Of a DNA stretch of 64,000 bases, positions 23,401 through 34,055 are shown in pieces (the first letter of the stretch is position 1; the number at the start of each line of letters is the position of its first letter). The stretch lies in assembly GCF_027595985.1 (NCBI RefSeq), contig NC_073305.1:104343535-104407534 (forward strand), read 5' to 3'. The position numbers and the translations under genes were made by a program. Origin of the DNA: Sorex araneus (Eukaryota > Chordata > Mammalia > Eulipotyphla > Soricidae). The notes under the pieces are model-generated. The model saw nothing but the letters and a program-made list of their open reading frames with translations, had not been told where the DNA came from and ran no database searches.

Positions 23401-24249
23401 TCTGGTAGCTCGTGTCTTCATTGTCATTTGTTTCCAGGTACCTTTTGATTTCTTCCTTGATTTCCTTACTGACCCACTCATTGTTCAACATTGAGTTGTT
23501 TAATTTCCAGGTGTTTGATTTGGTTTTCTGCGTCTGTGTGTGATTAATTTCTATCTTCAGTGCATCATAGTCTGAAAAGATAACTGATACAATGTCTATC
23601 TTCCTGATTCTGTTGAGGTATGTTGTGTGGCCCAGCACATGGTCTATTCTGGAAAATGTTTCGTGTGCACTGGGAAAGAATGTGTATTCACTTTTTTGGG
23701 ATATAAAGCCCTGTATAGATCTATTAGCCCTATCTCTTCTATTTCCTCCTTCAAAGCCAGTATTTCCGTGGTGGGTTTTAATCTTCTTGATCTATCCAGG
23801 GGTGATAGGGCAGTGTTGAAGTCTCCAATTACTATTGTGTTGCTCGAGATGTCCTTCTTAAGGTCTGTTAGCAGCTGTTGTAGAAATTTGGCTGGTCCCT
23901 CATGGGGTGCGAACACGTTTAGGAGTGTGATTTCTTCCTGCTGTACATATCCCTTGATTAATAAAAAATGGCCTTCCTTATCCTTTCTAATCTTTTTCAA
24001 CCTGACATCTATGTTGTCTGATACTAGTAAGGCCAGACCAGCTTTTTTGAGAGAGTTGTTTGCTTGCAAGATTGTTTTCCATCCTTTGATTTTGAGTCTG
24101 TGTTTGTTCTGGTCATTCATATGCGTTTCTTGCAGGCAGCAAAATCTTGGGTTCTGTCTCTGAATCCATTTTGCCACTCTGTGTCTCTTAATTGGTGAAT
24201 TTAGACCATTGACATTAAGAGAGATTATTGTTATGGGGTTTTGCGCCAT
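20471..24249 (-). pseudogene. L1 ORF2 (endonuclease/reverse transcriptase), broken
   Basis: Start MAQNPITII at 24249. Uninterrupted frames: 23644-24249 (endonuclease), 23054-23638, 21813-22262 (contains FADD and '[15 protein letters not shown]'), 21151-21528, 20825-21193 and 20471-20713. Gaps between frames mark frameshifts and stops, including the stretch 22262-23050 that holds the first half of the RT palm. Known role of the family: target-primed reverse transcription. This copy cannot make a full protein. Confidence 0.9.
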
Positions 24250-25240
24250 CTTTCTATAAGGGTTTGTTGTGCTTGTAGAGGTTCTTCTTGTCTTACAATA
24301 GCCCCTTTTAGGTTTGGTTTTGAGTCTATAGAATTCCTGAGCCGTTGTTTATCCCCAAAATAGTGTATCATTCCTTCAAGTTTGAATAAGAGTTTAGCCG
24401 GATAAAGTATTCTTGGTGAAGTGTTCATTTCATTGAGTTTTTTCACTATATCCCTCCACTGCTTTCGGGCTTGGAGGGTTTCTTTTGATAGGTTTGCTGT
24501 GAATCTAAGGGGTGCTCCTTTGTATGCGAATTCCTTCATTTCATTGAGTTTTTTTCACTATATCCCACCACTGCTTTCGGGCTTGGAGGTTTACCTTTGA
24601 TAGGTTTGATGTGAATCTAAGGGGTGCTCCTTTGTATGCAAATTCCTTCTTCGACCTTGCTGCTTGCAGTATTGTGTCTCTATCCATGATGTCCATCATT
24701 CTAATTATGATATATCTTGGGGTTTTTCTGTTAGGGTCTCTTTTAGCTGGCACCCTTTGGGCCCCTTGAATCTGGATGCCTGCATTTTCCAGCTCTGGGA
24801 AATTTCCAGCAATGATTTGTTTGACTGTGGCTTTTATTGTTAGGATTGCTTCCCTGTCCTTTTGGTACTCCAATGATTCTAATGTTGTTCCTCTTGAAAT
24901 CATCCTCTAGGACTCTGAGTCACGCTAGAACTATTTTGAGGTCTCTTCCCATTGTTTGTTGCCTGTAGGCTTCTTGCAGCTCATCTTCAAGCTCACTGAT
25001 TCTGTCTTCCTCTGCAGTCATTCTATTGTTGAGGGCAGCCACAGAGTTTTTAATTTCATCTACCGAATCCTTCATTTCTTTTTGTAGGTTTTTTATTTCT
25101 GCTCTCATTTCTTCCTGTATTTTCTCGGCTGTTTGTTGTACTGCTTCTGTCAGGTCCTCCTTTAACTTGTCAATCTTTCCATTGAGTTCATTGAACATCT
25201 TGAGGATTTCAACTCTGAATTCTTTATCAGAGAGCTAAAG
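24231..25240 (-). pseudogene. L1 ORF1 (RNA-binding chaperone), broken
   Basis: The N-terminal frame at 24920-25198 begins MFNELNGKIDKLKEDLTEAV and is coiled-coil-like, as in ORF1p. The frame 24541-24903 holds the RNA-recognition/C-terminal part ('KRDPNRKTPRYIIIRMMDI'), and 24231-24539 the end ('LLFKLEGMIHYFGDKQ'). The last two are separated by an extra T within a tandem duplication. ORF1 end and ORF2 start overlap slightly, as is usual in mammalian L1. Confidence 0.88.
24424..24646. repeat. 111-bp tandem duplication in L1 ORF1
   Basis: Two adjacent copies with period 111 (24424-24534 and about 24535-24646), both starting ttcatttcattgag. 111 is divisible by three, but the second copy has seven T where the first has six, plus several substitutions. 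Confidence 0.93.
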
Positions 25241-25831
25241 TTTGCAAGAAATGCCTATTGAGGTTTCTGGATTCTTTTCATCATCCTCTCCTTGTGGTGG
25301 GGATTTGTGCTGTTTCTTCATTTTGTTGTGGTGGTATGAAAGAGGGACCTTCAAGATCAATATCCCTGTTCCCTTTTGTTGCAAAAAAGGGTTGTGGATG
25401 GGTTCATTCAATGGTGCTTGCCTTTTTATTTTCCCCTTCTAGAACATCTCCTCCCACTCAGATGTTCCTTTAATCCTTATGTGAAGTCTTGTGTTTTATT
25501 GTCCTACTATTTACGGATAACTAGATGTTACTCTTGCACTGACATAGGTAATGAAGGTTGAGATAAAACAACATATTGATGGGCTTTAGGAGAATATCTG
25601 CGTCCGCATTAGTGGCTGCCGGCCCCAAAAGAGGCCACGTCCACTTACTAGGCCATGCCCCCTGGCGATTAGGCCACGCCCCTTTCCCCACAATAGCGCA
25701 CACACCTGTTCCCGAAGAGAGAATGGCTGCAGTGCTTGGGGGCGGCGTGCTGGCCACTAGGGTGGCAGTCCAGAGTGGGGAGGGGACGGCTGGGGTGCTC
25801 GGGGTCCGAGTAGCACAATGCCTAAAGTTTA

Positions 25832-26606
25832 AATAAAAATAAGAAAGAAAATATTTTTTCTTAAATCACATACTTTATGATTTGAATTGAGGTTCAGGAA
25901 TGTAATAAGGAGATAGAAGCTTATGATAGAAAATAAAGGTGTTTCATCTGATTTTGATCTTCTAAGTATTTCATCTGTTCATCTGTAGTATAAGAAGAAA
26001 AGAAAGGAAATGTGCTCTTAAGTTTGTCTGGCATGAGCTCTGACAAATCAGAGTCGTTATTGGTTCACCCAGGTTAAATGCAAACTCAAACAACAGTGGT
26101 TTTTAGAAATAGCTATTTTTGTTTGTGGTTGTTATATGCTTAATTGTTTTTATTATTTAGTAAACCATCATTACATAAAATCTTATTTGTAATTTAGACA
26201 TCTTTTTCTTTTATCACTTGTAGATCTTTGTTTTTAGTAAGATCTCCTTCCTCTAATAATGTTGGGGCCTTTTTTTATTTTGCTATAAAAAATAACCAAC
26301 TAGAAAAGGCATGAAAGTGTTGGCTATTGCATTAGTGACAAGTTAATAGCCCATTTTATATAGAACCCATTGGATGATATTTTCTCATCCTCACTCTTAG
26401 GTTGATTCTATCACTAAACTGTCAATTTATACCTTCGCCAGAGAATTACAATTTCAGAAGCTGGTTCAAGACGTTCTACTGACTTTTATTTTAAAGTTAT
26501 TTAAAACTGTAAGACATATGGGATAATTAGGAGAAAAAAATTCTGTTCTGCCTAGTTAGAAATGTTTAAAGCTAATTAATGTAAAATACAATAATGTTAT
26601 CATTGT
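25832..26606. other. Intronic DNA
   Basis: AT-rich; nothing recognisable beyond the resumed tail of the older L1 at its left edge. Confidence 0.45.
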
Positions 26607-26828
26607 ATCGCTGTCACTGTCATCCCATTAATCATCGATCAGCTCAAGCAGGTGCCAGTAATGTCTCCATTCATCCTAGCCCTGAGATTTTAGCAGCCTC
26701 TCTTTTCTTGTTCTTCCCAGCGGTGCTGCATTGGAGGTTCTTTCAGGGTAAGAGGAATGAAACCCGTCATTGTTATTGTGTTTGGCATATCGAATACGCC
26801 ATGGGGCGTTTGTCAGGCTCTGCCATGA
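26607..26828 (-). mobile_element. RTE-derived composite (long deletion form)
   Basis: The minus strand gives a piece of RTE 5' UTR ('ggcgtattcgatatgcc'-type body, then 'cctctgacac'-like and 'aaaatctcaggg' segments). This joins directly to the RTE 3' end (gagacattactggcacctgc) and terminal tgacag repeats. There is no tRNA head and no ORF. The same junction (aaaatctcagggctRggatgaatg) recurs at about 49690-49735, so it is a family rather than a one-off. A partial TSD (aatgttat) may flank it. Confidence 0.75.
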
Positions 26829-29208
26829 TAACAATGTTATATTATTATATAGTATCAAATGTTATATAACAATAAAATTATTATTATTTTAAAAGAAAGT
26901 AATAATATAAAATCCTGACATTAATGTAAAAGACTATTTTTCCGTCTTTTTCTTTTCTTTTTTGTATTTTTGGTAACCACAGCTATTGTTATTGTGAAAT
27001 GCTTGTTTCTTACAAAGAGAGCAGGCACAGGAGAAGATAAAATGATTCTATTTCTTTTTCTGGTGTTTTTAATAAGAGCAACTAAACAATACCTGTCTTC
27101 TGAGCAATTTAATGATCTAGTACTAGGGTTTTTCCCGAATTATATTGTTTTGGCAATACTTTTTAAAATTTTGCAAAAATGTGATTTGACATAGCAAGTA
27201 CTATTATATATTATAGATAGATGAAGATTTTTTCTTTAGTATTGAGGCCTTGGCTAGAGAAATAGAAAACATTTCCTAAATGGGATATCTTAAGTGAAAC
27301 TTGGTAAATGGGATCCAGTCTACAGGGTAAAAAAAATAGCCACTTGTATACTTTGAAACTTCAAATACAGTGATGAACTTCCAAACTCAAATGTTGCAGG
27401 TGGTCTTATGGAACCCTGGATATTAGTAATTATTGGCTTAACAAGCCTCAGTTGCCCTAAGATTGGCCTTAATTCCTAGCAACCCAACATATGAGTTGTG
27501 ATAAAGGCTCTCGACAGACTTGGCACAAGCTTTGTGCCACTAAGGCTATGAAAAAGGAGATAAGGGCAACATCTTTAAGAGATAGACTCTTATCAGAATA
27601 AAATGGTGCTTAGGTCTTCTCCAAGACCTCGAAGGATCCATTGGGGTTGGGTGAACTAAAATAGACTAGTCTGAGACCTGCAGTTAAAAATGATGACCAA
27701 ATAAATACTTCTTGGGGGAAAACTCATCTTGTTCTAGTTTAACTAAATGTAAAGTTACAAGTTACTGTATCATTTTTTTCTACTGAGTTTATGCAAAAGA
27801 ATTGCTGCTTTTATTAAGGACAAACAGTCTGTTATATTCGTTGCAAAGGTGGAGAGAATATCATACTTCATTTCAAGGACCTGTTGCTTTGTATAAAATC
27901 CAAATTCTAGTCCCATCGAAAAATAAAATTAGAACCTTGCCAAGCTGTAGAAATCATGTAAGGATAACCACAATTCTTCAATGCTAGCAACAGTGAGGCT
28001 AAGACATCCCTGAGCCAAGAAGGGTGAGAGGATGGAGCAGTTATCTGGCACAAGAGACAGAAGGTTCTGCCCAAAGGGCTGCTTGAAAGGAACTCCGTAG
28101 AGGTGAAAGGAGAGGATTAACCCTGAACTCTACAGGCTGTGGTGAAGAGAGTTTTACATGGTTCACCTTATACTCCTCCCTCTGATCTCCTGCTCTCCAC
28201 TGAATGACTCTAATCAGATATTAAAGGGCAAGGAATGCCAAGAATCAGTTCTTATAGTTCAGTAGTCTGTGCACAGAACAGTTGTGGAAGCATGCATAGC
28301 ATACATCCTAAGGAGCAAAAGAAAAGATGTGGAAATGTCTTGAGAAACTATTGAATAGAACTTAATGTGGAAAAAAAAACTATTTCAGATTTATTAATCC
28401 TCCAGCAGTTATACAAATTAGGAAGGAGAAGAGGTTAGCGGCAGGAAGATCTGTTATGGAGATTAGATTTGACATTTTTCACAGTGGAAATTAATAAGAT
28501 CCGAGACCAGGTTGTTAGCAAAGGCAAGAGAAATGGAGGAAAAGATGTGAAAAGCATTATAAAGAATTGTTAATAATTCACACAGTCAAACTCTTATTAC
28601 TTTTACAGTATTATCTCAGATTTAGATTTATAAATATTATGTACTTTCTAAATATTGTATGTAATTTATGAATTTAGGGTCTAGGAAAAAATCTCATCTA
28701 TCTACTCATTTTGATAAAAGGGGAAAATGTATTTTCCCCTTTTTTACATTTTGATTTTCTTAATTGACATTCAATTCTTGTTAAGGATTTATCCCAGTGC
28801 TTCAGTAATTTAGCTTAAGAAATACTAACACTACAGAATACCAAATAAGAGTTCAAAATTCATGTTGCGCTCTAATACATATTTTCCTGATAAAGCTAAT
28901 AGTTTATTTTACATTCTAAAAATCAAGCAATTGTATTTTTCTATAGCTTAGAACTAAAAATAAATAATAGATAACATCACATTGTAATGAAAACAGTTTT
29001 ATCTGCAAACATCTTTCTCAGAGGGTTAAGCCATTTCCTTTCTATATACTCATTTATCTTCAGCACACTATGTGCATAAATTGTCAGAAAAACCTACACA
29101 GATCTTGGTGACTGACATAATATCATAAAGGTACAATAGCTCAGTCTCATTTCATTATATTACCTTTTAAAAGTCAAGAGCAGGCAGCACTCTATTTTGG
29201 GGACTTAC
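26829..29208. other. Intron of IMPG1 relic
   Basis: No young repeats. 27390-27725 holds CpG-poor, LTR-like text ('ccttaattcctagcaaccca', AATAAA near its right end) without decisive ends. I looked here for the missing IMPG1 exon after 29209 and found no convincing match. Confidence 0.4.
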
Positions 29209-29237
29209 CTCTCAGGCAAGTTTCTTGGTTTTATTCT
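29209..29237 (-). pseudogene. IMPG1: IMPG1 29-bp micro-exon
   Basis: On the minus strand 'ctttctgcag' precedes AGAATAAAACC, and the exon ends CTGAGAG|gtaagt. It encodes RIKPRNLPE plus two bases of Arg, matching RIKQRSFPDR that follows LLQQ in IMPG1. It begins in phase 0, as required by the upstream exon at 29688-29853. It is the only exon here without a visible lesion. Confidence 0.78.
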
Positions 29238-29386
29238 CTGCAGAAAGATAAAAAGTAATTTTACCAGGAGATAACGCCAACTGAAGAACTAGTTTATTTT
29301 TGTTCCCCTCTCCCTTTAACTTTACTTTACCTGCTTGTATGCAGTTTCTTTGCAAAAATGAAATTCCTGTCTGCTGTTTCAGTTAT

Positions 29387-29593
29387 CTCTAAGTCTTTTT
29401 TTATTTTTATTTTTTTTGCTTTTTGGGTCACACCCAGCAATGCACAGGGATTATTCCTGGATCATGCACTCAGGAATTACTCCTAGTGGTGCTAAGGGAA
29501 CAATATGGGATGCTGGGAATCAAACCCAGGTCAGCCTCGTGCAAGGCAAACTCTTTACCCGCTGTGCTATTGCTTCAGCCCCTCTAAGTCTTT
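29387..29593 (-). mobile_element. Short A-tailed SINE with 12-bp TSD
   Basis: Antisense copy (29399-29581) between two exact ctctaagtcttt repeats (29387-29398; 29582-29593). It lies in the intron between the IMPG1 exons at 29237 and 29688. Confidence 0.92.
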
Positions 29594-29687
29594 CTTAAAC
29601 CAACCTTCATGCAGTTCTCAAGGGATGGAAGCTGGAGACTTGGGATGCTTTGGGCACCATTTCAAACATATGATTTCTTTGGCTCAC

Positions 29688-29853
29688 CTGCTGAAGAAGT
29701 TCCAGGTGCTCCTGGGAGTTGCTGAAGTTTTTCCTACTGTCAAATAGGCAGAAAGTTCCCTGCTGGCAGATGCTGATCCAGTCTGGTATTCACCTGTATC
29801 AGGGATACAATCCAGAAATATCTGATAGGCTTCCCACACTGCCTCCTGATGCA
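29688..29853 (-). pseudogene. IMPG1: IMPG1 exon (1-bp deletion)
   Basis: Acceptor 'gacactgcag' precedes TGCATCAGG at 29853; donor CAGCAG|gtgagc ends it at 29688. The first part reads VHQEAVWEAYQIFLDCIPD then TGEYQ, 21 of 24 residues like human IMPG1 by my recollection. The second part reads [16 protein letters not shown] ... [13 protein letters not shown], but in the next frame. The family has a G at the Q-D junction (CAGGAC); here it is CAGAC, near 29781-29784. The exon is 166 bp, one less than the 167 the frame requires. Strong residue conservation suggests the break is recent or a base-calling error. Confidence 0.92.
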
Positions 29854-29994
29854 CTGCAGTGTCGCCCATTAGGAGTAGGAAATGGTCACATCTTAGGAAG
29901 GCCTTCTTCCCCCAACAAAGCACAATCTTAAAAGATGGGCACACTTCAATGTATTATATTGAACACATATAAACATTTGCTGAGTACCTTATCT

Positions 29995-30758
29995 ATAAAA
30001 ATAAAATATTTCACTTGTATCACTTGTTAGACCCGTTGATCTTCAATTTGCTCGAGCGGGTGCCAGTAACGTCTCCATTTGTCCCTGTCTCGAGCTAGTG
30101 CAGGCCAATGATATCTGCTTGCTCCAGGAACAGGGAGAGCCTCAAATCGTTCATTTAGGGATTTGACAAAGAAATCTGACCATCTAGTTGGTGGGCAGCC
30201 ACGAGGTCTTCTGACGTCCCGTGGAATCCAGTCAGTAACAGCTCTAGTCCAGCAGTTGTCTCTGAATCGCATTACATGACCAGCCCATCTGATTTTTGAT
30301 GCCTTGGCAAACGAGACAGCATCCCTGATTTTTGACCACTGACAGAGGTCAGAACTCCAGATTCCTTCTCTCACTTGAGTGAGACATGATATTCCCAGCA
30401 TAGCTCTTTCGATTCCTCTTTGGGATACCCTAATAGCATTCTCATGCTGTTTACGTAGCGCCCAGGTCTCTGAGGCATATGTAAGTGCAGGAAGAATGGT
30501 GGAATTGAAAAGATGTGCCCGGAGTCAGAGGTTCTTCGCTCTCTTAACCACCTCTTCGACGCTCTTGAATGCATTCCATGCTGCTCTCTTCCTCCTGCGC
30601 AGTTCTGGCACCAAGTTGTTCCTCATGTTGATTTCTCGACCCAGGTACATGTAGCTGCTGCATTCGGAGATGATCGTTCCATTGAGAGCAAATGGAGCTT
30701 CAGGGACCAGTTCGTTTTTCATGAACATTGTCTTGTTGAGATAAAAAATAAAATATTT
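29995..30758 (-). mobile_element. 5'-truncated RTE LINE 3' segment
   Basis: About 730 bp of RTE in antisense (30012-30742), flanked by near-identical AT-rich repeats (ataaaa(a)ataaaatattt at 29995-30011 and 30741-30758). The minus strand encodes the RTE C-terminus: 'ASKIRWAGHVMRFRDNCW', 'TRWSDFFVKSLNERFEALP', 'DRDKWRRYWHPLEQIEDQR'. A frame at 30525-30794 holds 'TMFMKNELVPEAPFALNG'. One frameshift separates the two. The 3' end carries tgatacaagtg repeats. Confidence 0.92.
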
Positions 30759-30787
30759 AGTGCTTCCTAAATAAAAATTAAGAAATT

Positions 30788-31028
30788 TTTGCACTGTAGC
30801 ACTGTCATCCTGTTGTTCATTGATTTGCTCAAGCGGGCACCAATATCGTCTCCATTTTGAGACTTGTTACTGTTTTTGGCATATCAAATATGCCACAAGT
30901 AGCTTGCCAAGCTCTGCCATGCAGGTGGGATACTGTCAGTAGCTTGCTGGGCTCTCCGAGGGGGATGAAGGAATCAAACCCAGGTCAGCTGTGTGCAAGG
31001 CAATACCCTATCCACTGTGCTATCGCTC
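30788..31028 (-). mobile_element. Long RTE-tailed SINE
   Basis: Antisense long SINE: a cactgtcatcc-type tail, then 'tgctcaagcgggcaccaata', body and tRNA head. It abuts an L1 insertion on its right, and aaattaag(g)aaa-type sequence on both sides suggests a TSD. Confidence 0.9.
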
Positions 31029-31449
31029 AAATTAAGGAAAATAAGGAAAATTAATTAATAGCTGGAAGCTTGCTTCGTGAGAGGAGGGGTGAAGACAGAT
31101 GGAATAAAGAAGGAATCACTAAGAAAATGATGGCTGGAGGAATCAGTAGGGATGGGAGATGTGTGCCAAAAGCAGATAATGGACCAAACATGATGACCTC
31201 TCAGTGTCTGTGTTGCAAGCCATAATGCCCAAAAGGAGAGAGAGAGTATGGGGAATATTGTCTGCCTCGAAGGCAGGGGGAGGGTGGGAAAGGCGGGGTA
31301 TACCGGGGATGTTGGTGGTGGGGAATGTGCACTGGTGGAGGGATGAGTGTTTGATCATTGTGTGATTGTAACCCAAACATGAAAGCTTGTAACTCTCTCA
31401 CAGTGATTCAATAAAATTTAAAAAAAATTAATAAAATTAAGGAAAATAA
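31029..31449 (+). mobile_element. 5'-truncated L1 3' end with 16-bp TSD
   Basis: Sense L1 3' UTR (31045-31433) between exact copies of aaattaaggaaaataa (31029-31044 and 31434-31449). Confidence 0.93.
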
Positions 31450-32617
31450 ATAAAAATCAAGGAATGAAGATAGAAAATATGTGTGTATAAGATTTCAACT
31501 TGAAACCTCAGTTATATATAAACATTAAAGTATAAGACCAATTAGTGGTTACCACAAAGGAAGGAAAACAAAAGATGGGCAAATGGTGTAAAGGGGATAT
31601 ATGGTGGATAGAATCCTTTAGAGGGAAACTTAATATTATTATTCAGTGTACTTCCTCCCTCCCTTCGCAAACACAACAGCTCATAATAAAGTAGATTCTG
31701 GTTGGAAGATAGCGCCAAGGCTGATGAGCACTATGTACAAACTTTGAAAGACTTGTAAGGAGGTCAGTGTGACCAGACAGGCTGAGAGGAATAAAGAGGC
31801 TGATGACAGAACATGAGGAGGAAAATGAAGATTGTGTAGGGACTTGTAGGTCAGTGGTCTTTAAGTTAGAGCACAGGACCTTGATCTATCTGGGATGCTT
31901 TCCAAAGACTAAACATTCATCCAAAGAGTTTTCTTTTCTATTTTTTTTTGAAAAAAAACTTTGCTCAAATCACACTTTCTTTTTTCACTTTCCTGTTGGT
32001 CATCAATCTTGTCCTATTAATCTATCCCTCCTTGTAGCCTAAGGACCTGGAGTTGCCATACTAAGGGAAATAATAGTAATTAAGTTAAGAAATAGAGTGG
32101 GCTTGATAGTGAGGAACACATATTTCTGCAATTTCCTTGTTTTCAACAAATTAGGAACCCAAATGGAGTCAACAGCTGATAGATCATTAAAACTAATGAT
32201 GACAGATCATGATGTGAGTGTCAGCACATAATGTTAAGGAACTTAAAGAATAAGGGTATTACTGTAACAAAACTCCATCTGTTCCCATTTACAAATTTAT
32301 ATAACACGTTCTTAGCATTAAGTAAAACTTAGTAGAATAGGCATAGAATTTATGCTAAATTCTGACTCATTTCAGCAATACATATTACAAACAATAGCAA
32401 TGATTTATTATTAAATATATAAGAATAATGGAGGAATAGCGTTAAATTATGCCTATGTTTATAGAGGCAGAGAGTATTGAAGCTTATATTCCTTCACTAA
32501 AATCACCTCTTTCTAAAACCTTATTCCTAATTTTATATTTTTTAAACATTTGTACTTACAAACTTGAATCTGATCTGAAGATTTGCAATAAAAATCTCTT
32601 GTCAAATTGCTACTAAC
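31450..32617. other. Intronic DNA
   Basis: Nothing I can name; no exon-like conserved stretch. Confidence 0.45.
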
Positions 32618-32858
32618 ATTTTTTCCTGTAAGAAGAACGTCAGAAGACCTCATGGCCACCCACCAACTAGATGGTCAGATTTCTTAGTCAAATCTCTGAA
32701 TGAACGATTTGAGGCTCTTCCTGTTCCTGGAGCGAGCAGATGTCATTGGGCTGCACTAGCTTGCGACAGGGACAAATGGAGACATTACTGGCACCCGCTT
32801 GAGCAAATCGAAGATCAACAGGGCTACAAGTAATACAAGTGAAGTGATTTTTTCCTGT
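32618..32858 (+). mobile_element. RTE 3' fragment with perfect 12-bp TSD
   Basis: 217 bp of RTE in sense (32630-32846), bounded by exact attttttcctgt at 32618-32629 and 32847-32858. It encodes 'RPHGHPPTRWSDFLVKSLNE' and the terminal WRHYWHPLEQIEDQQ, then tacaagtgaagtg. It shows RTE-type insertion of a bare 3' end. Confidence 0.93.
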
Positions 32859-33025
32859 CAATTACATATTAAACATAATTATAAACATAATTGAACTTAA
32901 ATAAATTTTATTTTCAAATAAAGCCTACAGTAATAGGAAATATGCTTCAAAATTAATTTTGATTTATGTACAATATTTGTTATCGAGAAGTATTTTAAAA
33001 CAACTAATAGATTTTCAAGCAAATT

Positions 33026-33445
33026 TAAATTATATTAAGATATCACATCTCTTCAATCTCAGCAATGGAAAACAAATTATCAAATGCTTCCTTTTCAGCA
33101 GGTCCAACTTTAGGGGGGAGAAACTCCAAATAATAATAGTGAGTTTTTCTTGTTGAAATATTGAATGTAATCAAAGTAAAGTGAAAGTAAAGTGAAATTT
33201 ATCAGTTACACAGGCAGGGTGGGGGGCTGGGGAAGTGGGGGGTGGGGGAGGCATACTGTGAATCTTGGTGGTGGAATATGTGCACTGGTGAAGGGATGGG
33301 TGTTCGAGCATTGTATAACTGGGACTTAAACCTGAAAGCTTTGTAACTTTCCACATGGTGATTCAATAAAAGAATAAATTTTAAAAAATTAAAAAAATAA
33401 TTTTAGTTATAAAAAAACAAACAAAAAATAAATTATATTAAGATA
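33026..33445 (+). mobile_element. L1 3' end with perfect 17-bp TSD
   Basis: Sense L1 3' UTR (33043-33428) between exact taaattatattaagata copies (33026-33042; 33429-33445). Poly-A with interruptions. Confidence 0.94.
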
Positions 33446-33509
33446 AGATTCTGAGTGGGAAATGTAATGGAAATGTGGGTGTGTGCAGAAAAAGTAGTCA
33501 CTTTTTTCC

Positions 33510-34055
33510 TCTTTTTTAATTATTTTTTAATTTTTTTATTGAGCCACCATGAGATACAGTTACAAAGCTTTCATATTTGATGTTCAGCCATACAATGATT
33601 GATCACCCATCCCTCCACCAGTGCAAACTTTCCACCACCAATATCTCCATTATCCCCCCACTTCCATCCCAGTCAGTCCTTACCCTGCCTCTATGGCAGA
33701 CAATTACTCAGATACTCTCTAGTTTTGGCCATTATATTTTGCTGAGATATTCCCACCACCATTTATGCCTGACTCCCAGGGACAGAAGGTAGCTCATTTA
33801 ATTTTCATTGCTCATTTTTCATATCAGAAAAGGTCTTACGTGGCCGCATTCTCTGGAGGAATAGTCATGATACCCACATACCGGAGCCATGCTTGTAGAA
33901 GCTCATGGTTGCTGGGATTCCATCTAGAGAAGGCGGGGAGATTGCACCTGCTCCATCTGGGGTGACTCCGTGATATCGGCTCGGCATGGGGCCGGAGAAT
34001 TCTCTGGTGTTGTGGTGCCCCCCAGGACTCTTGACTACTGTGCCACGTGATATTT
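33510..34055 (-). mobile_element. L1 3' UTR (long form)
   Basis: The plus strand has poly-T, 'ttgagccaccatgagataca', 'cacccatccctccaccagtg', and the inner CpG-containing segment 'cacctgctccatctggggtg'. Diverged; no ORF2. Confidence 0.8.

Larger units (their letters stand above)
19997..25814 (-). mobile_element. Full-length L1 insertion (disabled), 17-bp TSD
   Basis: A 5.8-kb antisense L1 with perfect 17-bp TSDs (acaatgcctaaagttta at 19980-19996 and 25815-25831). In element order (right to left): CpG-rich 5' end about 25560-25814; ORF1 region about 24270-25240 with a heptad-rich N-terminal part; ORF2 about 20470-24249; 3' UTR 20000-20470; an A/TAAA tail. ORF2 opens with an AP-endonuclease domain ('ISLNVNGLNSP', 'CCLQETHMND'), has the reverse-transcriptase FADD motif at 22185-22196 and the usual C-terminal 'WKKPECPKTDDWL' region. 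ORF2 is split into several frames by indels and stops, and ORF1 carries a 111-bp tandem duplication. It is therefore dead, but its full length and intact TSD suggest it is fairly young. Confidence 0.95.

Noticed and set aside
27390..27727. Solo LTR
   Set aside because: LTR-like words and an AATAAA are present, but I could not define TG/CA ends with a flanking duplication or find a second copy in the window.
28120..28200. Possible missing IMPG1 exon (between the 29-bp exon and the (CA)n exon)
   Set aside because: On the minus strand a stretch weakly resembles the expected EKTLGEPGETIV coding sequence and is in the right order, but matches are scattered, there is no donor, and the frame is unclear.
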